A DNA stretch of 64,000 nucleotides from Pseudeuparius sepicola. Lineage: Eukaryota; Arthropoda; Insecta; Coleoptera; Anthribidae. The translations under genes and the position numbers were made by a program. The notes under the pieces were generated by a model. It did no database searches, was not told where the DNA came from, and saw only the letters and a program-made list of their open reading frames with translations. Where the stretch lies: the NCBI GenBank assembly GCA_963920635.1, contig OY987298.1:70453949-70517948 (forward strand), read 5' to 3'. Of this stretch, positions 1 through 11,754 are shown one piece after another (position 1 is the stretch's first letter; every line of letters starts with the position of its first letter).

Positions 1-1650
1 GTAGAACTCGCCTATACGGGGTGATTCAGTCATGGATGTAAAAAAAATTTAACCACAATGGGGAAAATGCGGAAGTATAAAACATGGGGCAAATCAGCCT
101 TAGTACCAGACTAAGTCGCGCTTTGTTATACTATGTTGCCACTTGTGCACACCATGCAGAAACCCACTTTCTGCCATCAGGTGTTCGGGCGAATGACCGC
201 CAGGCATGCCGGCGGCGAATCACCAGTGCCAAATCGAAGGTAGAGGGAAGTACATGTGCATTTCTACTCTCCGACCCGCAGATTCGCTCTGTGAACCGCT
301 ACTATACCGCCAGATTCTTGGATACCATACTCACCATGCTCGTGCTCACACACACTGTGTACGACAGGCGACAGGGCAGGTAGAATCTGCCTGCTGCATT
401 AGAAATTTGCTAAAATCTTAAGGAAGTATCCCATCATGAATGGGGAACTTGAACAATTTTTTTTAGTTCTTTAATATATTTGCCTATCTATAGAAAGAGC
501 AATATTTAATTTGCAATAAATAAATAAAGTTGTGACCGCGAGCTATTAATTTGAAACGATACGAAAAGCGCAGGAATGGTCGTGACGTCAAATAGCTCGA
601 TCGATCAGAAGGCAGTGACAGGAATGACAGCTACACAGAATTAGAGAAGATGAGAATGGAAATCGAACGTTAAAATAAACAGTTCGGCGACCCATTTACA
701 GAGGGCTCTGTATGTGGGATTTCATTTGCTGTCAGAAACGTGACACTTGCTGCTCAGGACAAAAAATTAGTACGCTTACGCATCTCGCAATGTAAATAAC
801 TATTTAATTCAGCACACACTTTTCAAACGTTATCAACAATATCAAGACGGACAGACAAGGATAGGACCTTCTCGTTTGGTCTTTCTAAACAAAGCTTGCG
901 TGGTGCTGTAGTTTGTTTATATGTGCCGCCCATATTAGTTCATACATGGTGGTGGCGTCTCGAGCTACTTGACGTCACAACAAAGGAGGGCGCGTTGCAA
1001 GAATAATGTGAATTATGCAGTTTTTAATTGCTTATATTTATTACATAAAAATAAAAAATGAGTTTTTTTGTGAACTGTGGTTCATTTAATGGCAATAAAT
1101 TACGTTTGAAAGTAATATTTTTCAAATTAATTTTTGTGCAAGTTCCCCATTGGCAGTTTTATTATACGCTAGTGGGCTTATTACTGTATCATGACAGATT
1201 TCTTATACAAGCTAGGGTGTGATATATGGCGCCAATATTTAAATTGCCGCCATATTAATGAAGAATATGACGTCACAAGACAGTGTACGTCCCTGGCCGG
1301 GAAAAACAAAAAGCGAGGCGGCAGTCTACACCGACCTCTCTTAAAATCAAGTAGAGCACTAATTCTTGTAAGCGTGATCTGCGCCTGTGATATTAATATA
1401 AGTGGTAGAAATAAAAAGACAAATTATATAAACTCTTTATGTAACGAACCCGCCGTCATTGTCAGATTCCACACTAGGGGATGCTAAGTTCTGATGCTTT
1501 CCAACAGAATAAACTTGTGTTTAATCTGTGTAGACAAGTTACTGGTGGCAGACCTACACAATATCAATATGAAGCCGAAAGGCATGAGAATATGTTAACT
1601 AATTTCCAATTACTGTAATCGGATGAATTTATCTTATTTTGCAACTTTTA
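1..1650. other. Gene-free AT-rich stretch
   Basis: No coding region or RNA gene was recognised. Two segments, near 925-980 and 1228-1276, both contain a GCCGCC-ATATTA block followed by GACGTCACA, so they may be distant copies of one repeat. The short open frames at 84-421 have no recognisable domain. Confidence 0.4.
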
Positions 1651-1712
1651 TACAAGGTATCCCATAACTTATCCGCCATAGGGCAACAAGTGGTACTAGA
1701 TATCAAAATATA

Positions 1713-2807
1713 CCGTGTGAGCCAAAAATGCCTTAGAAAAATGTTGCTCGTTTAAAAGATACAGGGTGTTGAAAATGAAACTTGATTTTTGAAAAATTGT
1801 AATTCTAAAACAGTTGAAGACATCTTATTCAAAATTGACACACTTGGGTTTTCGGTGAGAAATCCGAATTAGGTACTAGTTTAAACCTAGTTCCTAGAGG
1901 GCGCTTGGTGCAAACTTCGTGATGAATTAAATTCTGCATAATATTTTACCTTGTGAAGCTGGGAATGATGAATGTCATAATTTCCATGTAAAAATATAAT
2001 CTTGGTCAATATCAATATCGCAACCCTTTTGGAAGATATTCGTCTCTGAATGTAGAAACACCGAAAAAAAAATCCAAATTTCTAAAATAGAATGCAATTT
2101 ATTCGAAATACAAAATGTTTTCTGAAATTTACTTCAACAGGTGTTGAAAGTGTCCCTGTTTACCTCAAGATACTTTCTTAGGCTCTTTATTAAAATGATG
2201 CCTCACATTCGGGAAGGTATTTTCGGCATTTTTAATATTATGGGTCGCTTGTTGAATTTTTCCTAAAAGTTCGTATTGTGTATTAATTTTATCGTGGTAC
2301 ACTAAATACTTCGTGTATTTCAAGGAAATTCACTACCACGCCCAATCCATCGATGTGGGAAACGTTGATTTAAATAATTCCGCACTATAACTCGAAAATG
2401 TGGTGGCGCCCCATCTTGCATAAACCACATGCCGTGTCTAACATTTAAAGGAATACCATCCAAAAGGTCCAGTAGATCATTTTACAAAAACTGCAAATAT
2501 TGATCTCCATTCAGTCTTTTGCGGAAGCTCAAATGGGCCGATTAAATTATCAATAATGCCGGACCAAATGTTAATCAAAAATTCGTGCTGGAAGTGTCGC
2601 TCTCTGGTTAGGTGTGGATATACAGAAAAAAGATGACAGTTGTCATCTCGACATATTTTGTCAATATTCAAGGCACACTTTGTGAAAGTGTGTCAATTTT
2701 GAATAAGACGTCTTCAGCGGTTTTAGAATTATTTTAATTTTCGGAAAATCAAGTTTCATTATCTTTTAAACGAGCAACATTTTACTAAGGCATTTTTGGC
2801 TCACATG
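1713..2807 (-). mobile_element. Mariner-like element nested inside the 1653-3292 element
   Basis: The ends match as inverted repeats: GTGAGCCAAAAATGCCTTAG near 1718 and its reverse complement ending near 2805. The similarity continues inward for about 110 bp (1741-1850 against 2690-2785). The element lies inside the inverted ends of another TA-type transposon, so it inserted later or co-evolved within it. The interior encodes a broken transposase on the minus strand. The long arms suggest partial hairpin formation, common in degenerate Tc1/mariner copies. Confidence 0.6.
2060..2671 (-). pseudogene. Tc1/mariner (DDE_3-type) transposase fragment
   Basis: Read on the minus strand, this region shows the C-terminal catalytic half of an insect mariner-like transposase. 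There is an F-Q-H-E-F-L-I-N-I-W-S-G-I block near 2590. After a frame change come V-R-H-G-M-W-F-M-Q-D-G-A-P-P-H-F near 2420 and R-W-I-G-R-G near 2340. A degenerate G-H-F-Q-H-L-L end lies near 2150, like the family's usual G-G-H-F-E-H-L-L tail. The Asp in QDGAPPHF corresponds to the second catalytic Asp of the DD34D/E triad. At least one frameshift and several stops interrupt it, and the N-terminal helix-turn-helix half is absent. It cannot make an active enzyme. Family assignment is from recognised motifs and is fairly sure; the exact subfamily is not. Confidence 0.7.
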
Positions 2808-3292
2808 TCTAGAGTGAATTTAAATAGAGAAGTACATGTAGCTTTATTCGGAATGGCAGCTACTTATTCGACATCGTCTTCAGGGAAGACAATAGGAATA
2901 AAAGGGAAGGTTTTACAGTCGAGCAATGGAATTTTGCAAATGTGCTAGAATTTTTCAAACAAGAAACCACGGATGGAATCACAATACCACTGGTCAATTT
3001 TAAGGAACGAGTGCTTGCTGCAACAAAAAAAACTGAAAAGACTTATAGAAGTGTAAAAAAATAATCATCAGAGGTAAAGACAGGGCAGAGCAAAACCTTT
3101 TCTACGCCCCACAAAGAACGTAGGAAGAGTGGAGTTCCTTTTGGCAAAATTGAAACAATACGAAACATTATTCACAAGTATTATTTATTCGAAAAAAGGC
3201 CCTTCTTAAAAGGTAAGCAATCTGTTTTACATAGTTGAATTCGCTCTAGTATCACTTGTTGCCCTATGGCGGATAAGTTATGTGACACCCTG

Positions 3293-5580
3293 TATAGGCA
3301 AGTTTTGGAAAATTATTTATTTTTAAGAATTCTACAACCTGTTACAATCAATACCTCAACACCGAGAACGACCTACATGACAATTAATAAGGAGTCCATT
3401 TCACTGATGCCTTTTATGAGCCTTTTGCACTATGTGTTCGACAGAGTTGAAGTCAGACAGGTAGTCAGGTACTGATTAGTAACTAGTTCACACCAGAGGT
3501 TTCATCTACTGGCGTAATTATCAACTTATTTGGAGAAGCAGCATTTCCAAATATGTAGAGTTGTACCCTTGTTTATGGAAACCTTGGTTAGCCAATGTGA
3601 CAGTCAAATAAGGATATTACAGCAATATTGGATGCAAGCAACAGATGGCGCCAAAAATTAAAGTGAGCCAGTCATTGCCTACTAATTTTCTTATATTAAA
3701 ATTTACCAAAAAATAGTTGGACAACTTTATTTTTTTTGCAAAGTCTGTTCCCTGTATCTGCTGTATTTATGTCATATATTATGAGGAGTGTCAAAATAAA
3801 AAGGGTATTTTCACAGACTAACCAGTACAACAGTCAACCTTCTTGTGACACGTGTCAAAAAGAAACTCGCTTTTAGGCGAAATATCTTCCAAGGAGATAA
3901 ACATTGCACATTTTATTTTAAGCTACATAGCAAAGGGATTGTATTAAATCAAATTTTTCTTTAAAATACTGGCTATTTTTCTATAAATTGAAATGAAGAC
4001 TAGCTTATTTTTGACACATGTCATTATGGAAGCTTCTGTTGCGAAGCTATTCTGTGGTATTTTATACATACCGATAAATCCCAACATTATAATGTATCTT
4101 CAATGGGATCATAAGATGTCATTTTATGGATAACAAAGACACTTGTATCTGGTTATGTGTATCTGCAAAATTAAAAAAAAAAGTCAATTAAACAAGGAAC
4201 ACATATTTTTAGTCTAACAAATTACCCTGTTATGTTAAGAAATGTTAAGATGCTCAAATGCATGTTTAAAAAATTGCTATTGCACCATTGAATGAACGAA
4301 AGTTAATATGAGGCAGAAAAAATTATATTGATTGTCTAGATGCTTTCGTGGCGCTAATTTTTTACGTAGTAACACAAGTTTGTCTTTCGCTTCAAATGCT
4401 CTTATTTGGTCTCCGCATTGCAATATCGTCACAGATTATAATATTCCCATACACTGGTTGTTTCAACTGATGGTGTTTTCTACCTTATAAGTGACGACAC
4501 ATATACATATGAGAAATTGGCGATTGATTACGTATCTACAACACCTCCTATTTAAATTCGTTCACTCAATGACAAGGCGTTTATTTGTCAGACTTATTTT
4601 ATAGAAAACTATATATAGCTGTATCAAAAAATTACAACTGTGGTAAAATTATGTTAAATGGAATACAATTTGGCTCAATGTTACGCAGGCCGCTAAAGAA
4701 TTTAATCAGAAACATACCTTACCGATTCGATGACTAATCAACTTCTTACGCATATGCCTATTGGGTTGAGTTATCGCAAATTCGATAAACTTGCGCAACT
4801 TGTCAATCTTCTAGCGATGCCGCTCGATGAAATCGCCCCTGATTGGCCGCATTTAGATAAATGTACCAACTGCGTGATAGTCTTCTTTCGCTTCGCTATA
4901 AGAACTATATGCCGCAAAACATACTTTTGCATATTTTCTATACTTGAATAGGTTCCTCAATTGTCTCATAATTTCTTTTACTAATCCACTCTGTAGATAA
5001 TCTATACATGAATTCTCAGTTTTTCTCAGAAATTATTTTACAACAATTTTAATACATTTTTTTTAAATTTTGTTTAACCTGGTTAATTTTTTATGGTTCT
5101 TTCACATTTAAAGATAATTATTAATTAAAAAACAATTAGACATTTCATTTTTCTCTCCTTAGCATAGCCTTACTACATAGATGTAAGGGGACAGAGAGCT
5201 TATGAGTAAATGAATGTTCACTTTATTATTAACTTAAAATTATTAGAGGAATAAAGGGAGTTGATATATTTTCCAAAATTTGCCGATGAAACATTTTATT
5301 TTATTTATAGGAAAAAATCTTGTAAATAACTTCCTTTAATAGCTAATACTTACTATAAATGTAGCAAATAAACTCCTGGACAAAATTAACGCAACATCAT
5401 AAATGTGCCACTTATTTGATGCTATTTTTTTTCTGAATTTATGATCCGATTTGAATGATTTTTTTTTCATTGTAGGTTGGTTCCCTGACAATGTCATAGT
5501 TTTCGCTGTTTATGATAAAAAGTTCATTTTCGATTTATACCGGGTGTAACAAAAATGTTATGTTTTTTTCCGAAAATTCG
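3293..5580. other. Gene-free stretch
   Basis: I see no supported gene. A less AT-rich patch around 4685-4880 differs from its surroundings but has no recognisable product in any frame. Confidence 0.4.
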
Positions 5581-5582
5581 TA

Positions 5583-6637
5583 TCACCCTGTGGAGTATAC
5601 TAGCAATCGAAACATATAGCAGTTGACATTAGACGGTAGGTCCATCTTTCTTCAACATTTTCTTTTTTGGTTTACTTCATTATCTCTGTTATTAAAGGAG
5701 ATACACTGTTTTATATCGTAACATGTTTTTATAGACTTTATTATTCAACACAGTCATTGTTGAATGTTTTCAAGTAGGCTATGGAACTTTTCTGACATTT
5801 CAAGCGATGTGTCAACAGATGTTGTGTTTTAAAGTTACAAGGGACAAATAAAATTCGCCATACCGATAAAAACTGTTCGGAAACTGCTCATTAAACGTTC
5901 GTTTCATATGCCCAGTTGCCCGACGAGTATTTTAAAATTGAAAAATGAATCGACCAAAAAATTTATCGGCAGAAGAAGCAGTAAGAGCTTTAACTTTGGT
6001 GGATGAAGGCTATTCGATGTGTCATGTTGCTAATGTGATAGGAAGACATCGTTCGACTACAAGTCGTATGGTTGAACGATTTAACGAGACAGGATCTTAC
6101 TCTCGAAGGTCAGGCCAAGGGCGAAACCGATGTACTGATCCAAGGGATGAGCGTTTTATTAGGCAAACTACTCTAAGAAACAGGAATATCACTAGTACTA
6201 GGCTAAAAAGTGAGCTTAGAACTGCTCGCCATCATACAATATCGTTTCGAACGATCAGAAGACGTTTAAATGAGGCTGGTTTAAACGACAGGATAGTCGG
6301 GCAACTGGGCATATGAAACGAACGTTTAATAAGCAGTTTCTGAACAGTTTGTATCGGTATGGCGAATTTTATTTGACCTTTGTAACTTTAAAACACAACA
6401 TCTGTTGACACATCACTTGAAATGTCAGAAAAGTTCCATAGCCTACTTGAAAACATTCAACAATGACTGTGTTGAATAATAAAGTCTATAAAAACATGTT
6501 ACGATATAAAACAGTGTATCTCCTTTAATAACAGAGATAATGAAGTAAACCAAAAAAGAAAATGTTGAAGAAAGATGGACCTACCGTCTAATGTCAACTG
6601 CTATATGTTTCGATTGCTAGTATACTCCACAGGGTGA
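5583..6637 (+). mobile_element. Hairpin-type Tc1-like element with 342-bp inverted arms
   Basis: The left arm (5583-5924) and right arm (6297-6637) are near-perfect reverse complements starting TCACCCTGTGGAGTATACTA. TA dinucleotides lie outside both ends (5581-5582 and 6638-6639), the Tc1/mariner target duplication. Typical Tc1-like elements have short or moderate terminal repeats around a transposase of about 340 residues. Here the arms are long and the loop (about 370 bp) holds only a 5' fragment of a transposase gene. This looks like an inverted duplication of the element's 5' end, as produced by aberrant gap repair. The high similarity of the arms suggests it is fairly young. Confidence 0.8.
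5945..6316 (+). CDS. Tc1-like transposase, DNA-binding domain only
   Basis: This intact 123-codon frame encodes the paired-type, bipartite helix-turn-helix DNA-binding region of a Tc1/Tc3-like transposase. Residues 1-60 form the first helix-turn-helix (L-S-A-E-E-A-V-R-A-L near the start, then G-R-H-R-S-T-T-S-R-M-V). A linker with the G-R-N-R patch leads to a second unit ending R-T-I-R-R-R-L-N-E-A-G-L. Frame and stops are clean, but the catalytic DDE half is missing. The last six or so codons read into the right inverted arm. The ATG lies about 20 bp inside the left arm, so any promoter must lie within that arm. If expressed, the product could bind element ends without cutting them, like truncated transposase repressors; that function is inference. 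It could equally be a recent non-functional deletion product. Confidence 0.75.
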   Translation: MNRPKNLSAEEAVRALTLVDEGYSMCHVANVIGRHRSTTSRMVERFNETGSYSRRSGQGRNRCTDPRDERFIRQTTLRNRNITSTRLKSELRTARHHTISFRTIRRRLNEAGLNDRIVGQLGI

Positions 6638-6756
6638 TACGAAAAGTAATCTTAGAAAAACTTTTGCCTGTGCTCAAAACAAGACTGGCATACAGGGTAT
6701 CTGGTAAGTATGGGCAATCTCGCGGGAGCAGGCAGGGGACGTCAAAACATAATATA

Positions 6757-7110
6757 GGGTGTTGCATACAGTGTGTCTGCTTTCAAACATATACAAATAC
6801 ACAAAATCTTTATTTTTGGAGATAATCGCCTGAACTTTTTTCTGTTTGAAAGGCCTTCAAAAGCTGCTTTTACACCTCCGATTTTCAAGAAAACCATTTC
6901 GCGTATTTTTTGTCATCTCAAAATGTAGAATATTTTTAACCTTTATCGTGAAAAAAATACATTATTGGATCCTTCTCAACAAAGCCACCCTCTAAGATGA
7001 TACGTTTTTCTATGTGTTTCCTGTTATGGAACATTACTCGCCTTAACTTATCTCAACTTACTGACCGGCAGACTTCTGTAATTTTTAGGTGTAGTTCGTG
7101 TATATTTCTG
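6757..7110 (+). repeat. Copy of the 28909-30100 hairpin repeat family
   Basis: Bases 6780-6900 match 28930-29080 (TTTTTGGAGATA-TCGCCT, then GTTTGAAAGGCCTTCAAAA). Bases 6963-7100 match 29465-29610 (CTTCTCAACAAAG through GTGTGTTTCCTGT-like text). The copy is in the same orientation and lacks the middle of the family member at 28.9 kb. It has no coding capacity. Confidence 0.6.
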
Positions 7111-7986
7111 GGGTGGTTATGATATACTCAATTTTTTATCACACCCCAAAAATAAAAGTCCACCAGGGACAAGTCTGGCGATCTTGGCGGCCATCTAATT
7201 AATGGAGTATTGCGTCCTTAGTCCTATTCATCTAAAAGAAGCCATTGAAATGAATGGTGCAAGAAACTGGAAACTTATTAAGTTTAACCATGCCTGTTGG
7301 GAAAATTAGCGTTTAGCCACTCAATGACCAGCCGAGTTGCGTGGACAGGTGCTCCTTCCAATTGCATCATTAAGTCTCTGGTTTCTACTAGTGACAGCTC
7401 GTAAAGTGCATTTTGGAACTCCCCTCTTTAGAATTCAAGAAAACGGGCACTATTGAACGATCCGTTAAAAAAGAAAGGCCTTGTCACCCTTTGGCAGGTT
7501 ATCCCACAGAATGCATTTATTTTATGTGAGAACTGACTCTTGCAGTGCACAACAAAATTGCGGTTGTCTTCTGCTCAGTGATGGTTGTTGAGATGAAACT
7601 AGGTTAAATGTGGGAGAGTTGCCACAGCGGGAGAGACGCCGCTTTTAACGTATGCCGATGATTAAACTGAAAACAAGGCAAGCAAGTATACCTCTCACGA
7701 GAGGCGATTGTTTAGTAAATGTGTATACCATCGGACTTGTCTGCTTTTAAAAATACCGCTTGCCATCCACGAATTTACAAAGGTAAAATTAAATTTTCTT
7801 TGAAAAATTTTAAGTACTGTTCTACTAAGTCTGGTTCTTTGCAATGTGGTAGAATTATTTCATATTCGTAAGTTTTTTCCAGTATCTTAAGGTTATGTTT
7901 ACATATGTCATGCTACATATTTTGACGCGCTTTAAATTTGTGACCTTTTGACTTTTATTAAATTAAAATTACATTTTTTTAGAAAA
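7111..7986. other. Gene-free stretch before the pogo-like gene
   Basis: No domain was recognised. This could be the 5' untranslated part of the pogo-like element that follows, but I found no left terminal repeat matching the sequence near 9440-9475. Confidence 0.3.
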
Positions 7987-9330
7987 ATGCCACGAAAATA
8001 TAAAAGAAAGGCAACTGTGCGCCAACGGGCCTTGTGGATATCCAAAAGAGAAGCTCATAGGCGTTATAATGTGACACAAAAGACTCTTAAACGTAGAATG
8101 GCTAGTCAACTTTGGAAAGTGAGCCTCGGACCAGAAGGTAAGTAATTTTATAAATTTTACATCACAAATGACCAATAATTTATTTTTACAGGTGTTCTTG
8201 GGCATGAAAATGAAAAACGGTTTGTTGCTCACATCCAACGATTAGCAGCAGCTGGATTTGCTCCTGATAGAACTACAGTTCGACGGATGGCTTTGCTGAG
8301 TAACTAGAAATAAAACACAGATCTTCAGACAATAGCAGCAAGCTGAAGGATTGCCATATCAAGAGCTGGAGGAATGAACAATCAACTTTTGACTGATATC
8401 TTAACTGAAAATGAAAATAATATATTGGATAAACCGTCTCATATTTTCAATGTGGACGAGACAGGTGTTCAACTGATCAACGAAAGGTGCAAAAGATGTC
8501 CACGTTTTAACATCTAAAGAGTGAGGAGAAAATGTGACTGTTGTTGCATGTTGTAGTGCAGATGGCAGGTTTATTCCACCCACATTAATTTTGAAAGGTG
8601 TAAACCAAAAGGCTGAATTTTCAGATGATTACCAGCTGGATCCAAAGTTTATATGAATAAAAAATCATCCTTCATAAACTCGGAATAATTTCTTAAATGG
8701 TTAAAAGAGCAGTTTGTTCTAAATAAGCCAGCCGGTAACTGTTTATTAATCCTGGATGGCCATACTTCACACACTACTGATAACATGATAAAATTTCACA
8801 TCCCCAATAGATTTTTACAAAGAGAAAGTTAGCGGCTTCATGGGACTATAAGTACTGATGGCAATATGCTGCAAGTGGCTGACGATAACGATATCGTTAC
8901 TTTGTGTTTACCAAGTCACTGCACGCAGGTTTTTCAGCCACTAGACTGTAACTTTTTAAGCCATTTAAAACTCATTTTAATCAAGCTCACTTATGGATGA
9001 AACACAACGGCAGCAGAAACCTCACAAGATATCAAGCCGGTGCATTAATTAGAAAAGCTTGGTTGAGATCAGCATCTGTGGCCACAGCCATTGAAGGTTT
9101 CAGGGCAACAGGGATATATAACCTGTTGATCACTTTATTCTATAATCGATTCAGCCACAGACACAACAGAAACATCCCCAGAAAGAGATGCTAACCGTCC
9201 CAGCTTAGAATTACCCTCAGCTCTGCAAATCCAAGCTTAGAATTACCCTCAACAAGCTCTGCAAGTCCTAGCTTAGAATTACCCTTCACAAGAAAGAAAC
9301 ATAAGTTATGTCTGCCACGGCTTTCTAGAA
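7987..9330 (+). pseudogene. Pogo/Tigger-like (DDE_1) transposase, broken, with an intron
   Basis: Exon 1 (7987-8137) starts MPRKYKRKATVRQRALWI and encodes a basic helix-turn-helix N-terminus. A clear 54-bp intron follows (GTAAGT at 8138, TTTTTACAG ending at 8191). Exon 2 continues in frame with a G-F-A-P-D-R-T-T-V-R-R-M-A-like segment typical of the Tigger/Jerky family. Later motifs include F-N-V-D-E-T-G near 8446 (first catalytic Asp), L-I-L-D-G-H-T-S-H near 8748 (second), and L-P-S-H-C-T-Q-V-F-Q-P-L-D near 8907. These appear in changing frames with several stops, including TAG at 8305. The C-terminal linker contains three copies of an S-L-E-L-P repeat (9204-9290). The gene is inactivated. 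A candidate right terminal sequence, TA-flanked, ends near 9473. Family assignment is firm. Confidence 0.75.
9202..9300 (+). repeat. Short tandem repeat in the pogo-like C-terminus
   Basis: The block AGCTTAGAATTACCCT occurs three times (near 9205, 9235 and 9273), spaced by variable AGCTCTGCAA-type text. In the transposase frame it encodes repeated Ser-Leu-Glu-Leu-Pro units. Confidence 0.7.
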
Positions 9331-9991
9331 CACACTGTATAAGGTCCAATAGTGTCACAAAAAACTTTGTATTATATTAGTATCTATAACTTTTGTAAAA
9401 AAAAAACTTTTTTTCTAACCTCAAAAACTAGCAAGTTAAGGGGGGGTGTCAATTTATAATGAGCCACCCTGTAAAAAATAAAGATACAAGATTTATTGTA
9501 AAAATATAAAATCACGTATAAAACAAACAAGTATCTTTCACACATTCTCCAAAATAAAAAAAAATAAAAATAAACACCTTAAAACTAAAATAAATAGCTT
9601 CGTAAAATCTTATTTAGTTAGATTATCTTTGGAGTATAGTAGAAGCACAGGGATCACATATAAATAAATAACATAATGTGATCTCTGTGGGGTAGAATCA
9701 AAATGAATATGAAATAATTTTGATTAGTTTTTGTAAGAATTAAAGATTTCCTATTTTTATATCTATTAATCCACAAATTTCCAGGTTATTTGATAGATTT
9801 CCCTGACTTTTCCCTGACCAAAAATAATTCCCTGACATTTCCAGGTTTTCCAGGTTGGTAGACACTCTGTTTAAATGGCTTTATTTTATTTGGTTTTAAA
9901 CATTTCCAGATGGTAGACTTTTTCCTGGCTGCATCATTTAAAGAATTTTTTTAAGATACATTTCCTACAAAACATTGCAGTTTATAGAACA
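9331..9991. other. AT-rich stretch, no gene
   Basis: No coding signal was recognised. TTAAGGGGGGGTGTC...GCCACCCTGTA near 9436-9473 may be the right end of the pogo-like element or of a MITE. At 9780-9860 there is a repeated CCAGGTT / CCCTGACATTTCC word, a low-complexity duplication. Confidence 0.35.
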
Positions 9992-9995
9992 TTAA

Positions 9996-10330
9996 GGGGG
10001 GGTTGCCCACAGAAAGTGAGGTTAGATTTCGTATTTTTTTACGTTGTATAGCATAAAATCTAATAACATTTTACCTGGCAAAAATTTAGTACAAACATTT
10101 CTGTCTTCATTTTAATCATAAGATCTTAAAAGCACATGCACTGGAATTATTATTTTCCCCAAGGTTTTCATAACCTAAGACACAAAACACTGCTTATAAC
10201 ATCTTATGATTCAAATTAAGACAGAAATGTTTGTACTAAATTTTTGACAGGTAAAATGTTATTAGATTTTATGCTATACAACTTAAAAAAATACGAAATC
10301 TAACCTAACTTTCTCTGTTGGCAACCCCTC
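9996..10330. mobile_element. TTAA-flanked MITE (piggyBac-type target site)
   Basis: Inverted repeats of about 140 bp begin GGGGGGTTGCC on the left and end GGCAACCCCTC on the right, with TTAA immediately outside each (9992-9995 and 10331-10334). The arms share the word ACATTTCTGTCTT and its reverse complement. TTAA duplication is characteristic of piggyBac-class elements. The element is 335 bp and encodes nothing. Confidence 0.75.
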
Positions 10331-10334
10331 TTAA

Positions 10335-11104
10335 ATACTTTCAAAATTTCTTAAAGCTTATTTATAGGCCATGGTGGCATCGCTCGTACCGGCGCTGACT
10401 TTTTAGACTGCATGTTTTTCTGCCTTCGATCGACCTTGGTTAGAGGCAGGCGCATGCATATATGTCTTTAAAGAAAAACACCGCTATGGCCAAGAGCGCT
10501 GGACAAATGTGGGTTCACGGTATTGCTCCTAAATAGCTTTATCCGTGTGATTTACTAATTGTCCTACACTCACTGGGATTACTACGGTTTTCTAGGGTTT
10601 TCCGTAGTACTTGAGCTAATGCTATCCTAGTATCGGGAAAAAAGTCGGCCCTAGCCGCAAACGGCAACGAATCCAAAATAATAGTAATTGCCCCCCTCCC
10701 CCGCACAAGCATGTACTTGCTTCTGGGGTACTCCTAGTTTGGAGTATTGTGAGGGTGAGAATTATTATTATTATTTCACTTCTTTAATAAAATTTCCTGT
10801 TTATTATTGCCACAGTTGTAAAATGTGTGTTACATTCATGACACGCAAAATATTCTGATGACTTCACGAAAGGCACATTTTCACCTGTTAAACGAACAAT
10901 TTAATTTTTTTCTCCCAAAGTAAGATGAATCATTATGTTACAGTCAGCCAAATGTAGGTGTAAATTTAATTTTTTCAATTTCAATGGCAGATATGATTTT
11001 TTCAAACATCTCTGCTGAAAAAAACGAAATAAAGTTAATAAATAATAAAGTTTTGGTCAACATCAAATCAAAAAGAAATAAGAGTATTATTTATGCACAT
11101 GCAT
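10335..11104. other. Gene-free stretch
   Basis: Only an (ATT)5 microsatellite (10767-10782) and a somewhat GC-richer patch (10375-10520) stand out. No product was recognised. Confidence 0.35.
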
Positions 11105-11250
11105 CTTTTTAGAGGGTGGCTTTGTGGAGAAGGGTACAATAATGGCCGTATAAACGATAAAGGTAAAAAATTCTGCATTTTGAAATGATCTTTGCACACC
11201 AGTTTTAGTGGTCTTGTTGACTGTTCAACTGTTTTGAGGCGATTCCAGAT
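11105..11250 (-). repeat. Inverted fragment of the 28909-30100 hairpin family
   Basis: The text AGAGGGTGGCTTTGTGGAGAAGG is the reverse complement of the CTTCTCAACAAAGCCACCCT block at 6970. Bases 11190-11250 match the GTTCAACTGTTTTGAGGCGATTCCA block near 29745. Together this is a minus-oriented, truncated copy. Confidence 0.55.
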
Positions 11251-11754
11251 GCCAGATGCCTAAAAAATTCTTTTGTTTGGTGCAAAACTGAAACATTTGT
11301 ATAAAAGTTCGAAGTGAAGAATCGTTCCTTTACAATTTCAAGCCTCAAGATGCCTAGAACCGTCGAGGGAAGCTAGAACTTAGTTGTATACCTGGATGTA
11401 AGTCAAATCATAATATGTAATAACTTGAAGTAGCTAGGTTTTCTTTGCTTGACGGAAGGCGGTCAACTTGTATTCGTTTTGGGCTTTCCAAAGGACGAAA
11501 AATTAAGAATAAAATGCATAGACAAACTAAAGTACCCCTTAAAATTAAAGGAGCTTTGTAACAATCCAAACATTGTTTAGTATTGATGCAAAAGTTTCTT
11601 TACCTAATTTTACAGTCAAAAGATACTTTACTTGAATTTATTATGAAATTGGCTCTAACTGCCATTACAATCAGAAGAGATTACATAATTTGAAGCTAAA
11701 TTTCACAAAGTCAGTAATAAATTGTTTTATAGTCCTAATATGTCACAAAAACTC

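Larger units (their letters stand above)
1653..3292. mobile_element. TA-flanked DNA transposon carrying a nested mariner
   Basis: The ends are inverted repeats of about 45 bp. The left end runs through CCCATAACTTATCCGCCATA, and the right end is its reverse complement leading into GACACCCTG. TA flanks both sides (1651-1652 and 3293-3294), the target duplication of Tc1/mariner elements. The interior is mostly occupied by a second element (1713-2807). What remains on the right (about 2810-3240) has no recognisable transposase, so this is probably a non-autonomous relative. By-eye alignment; outer edges fairly secure. Confidence 0.65.

Noticed and set aside
10850..10875. CTGATGACTTCACGAAA, resembling a hammerhead core
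   Set aside because: There is no room for a stem II and no stem III, so the match is chance.
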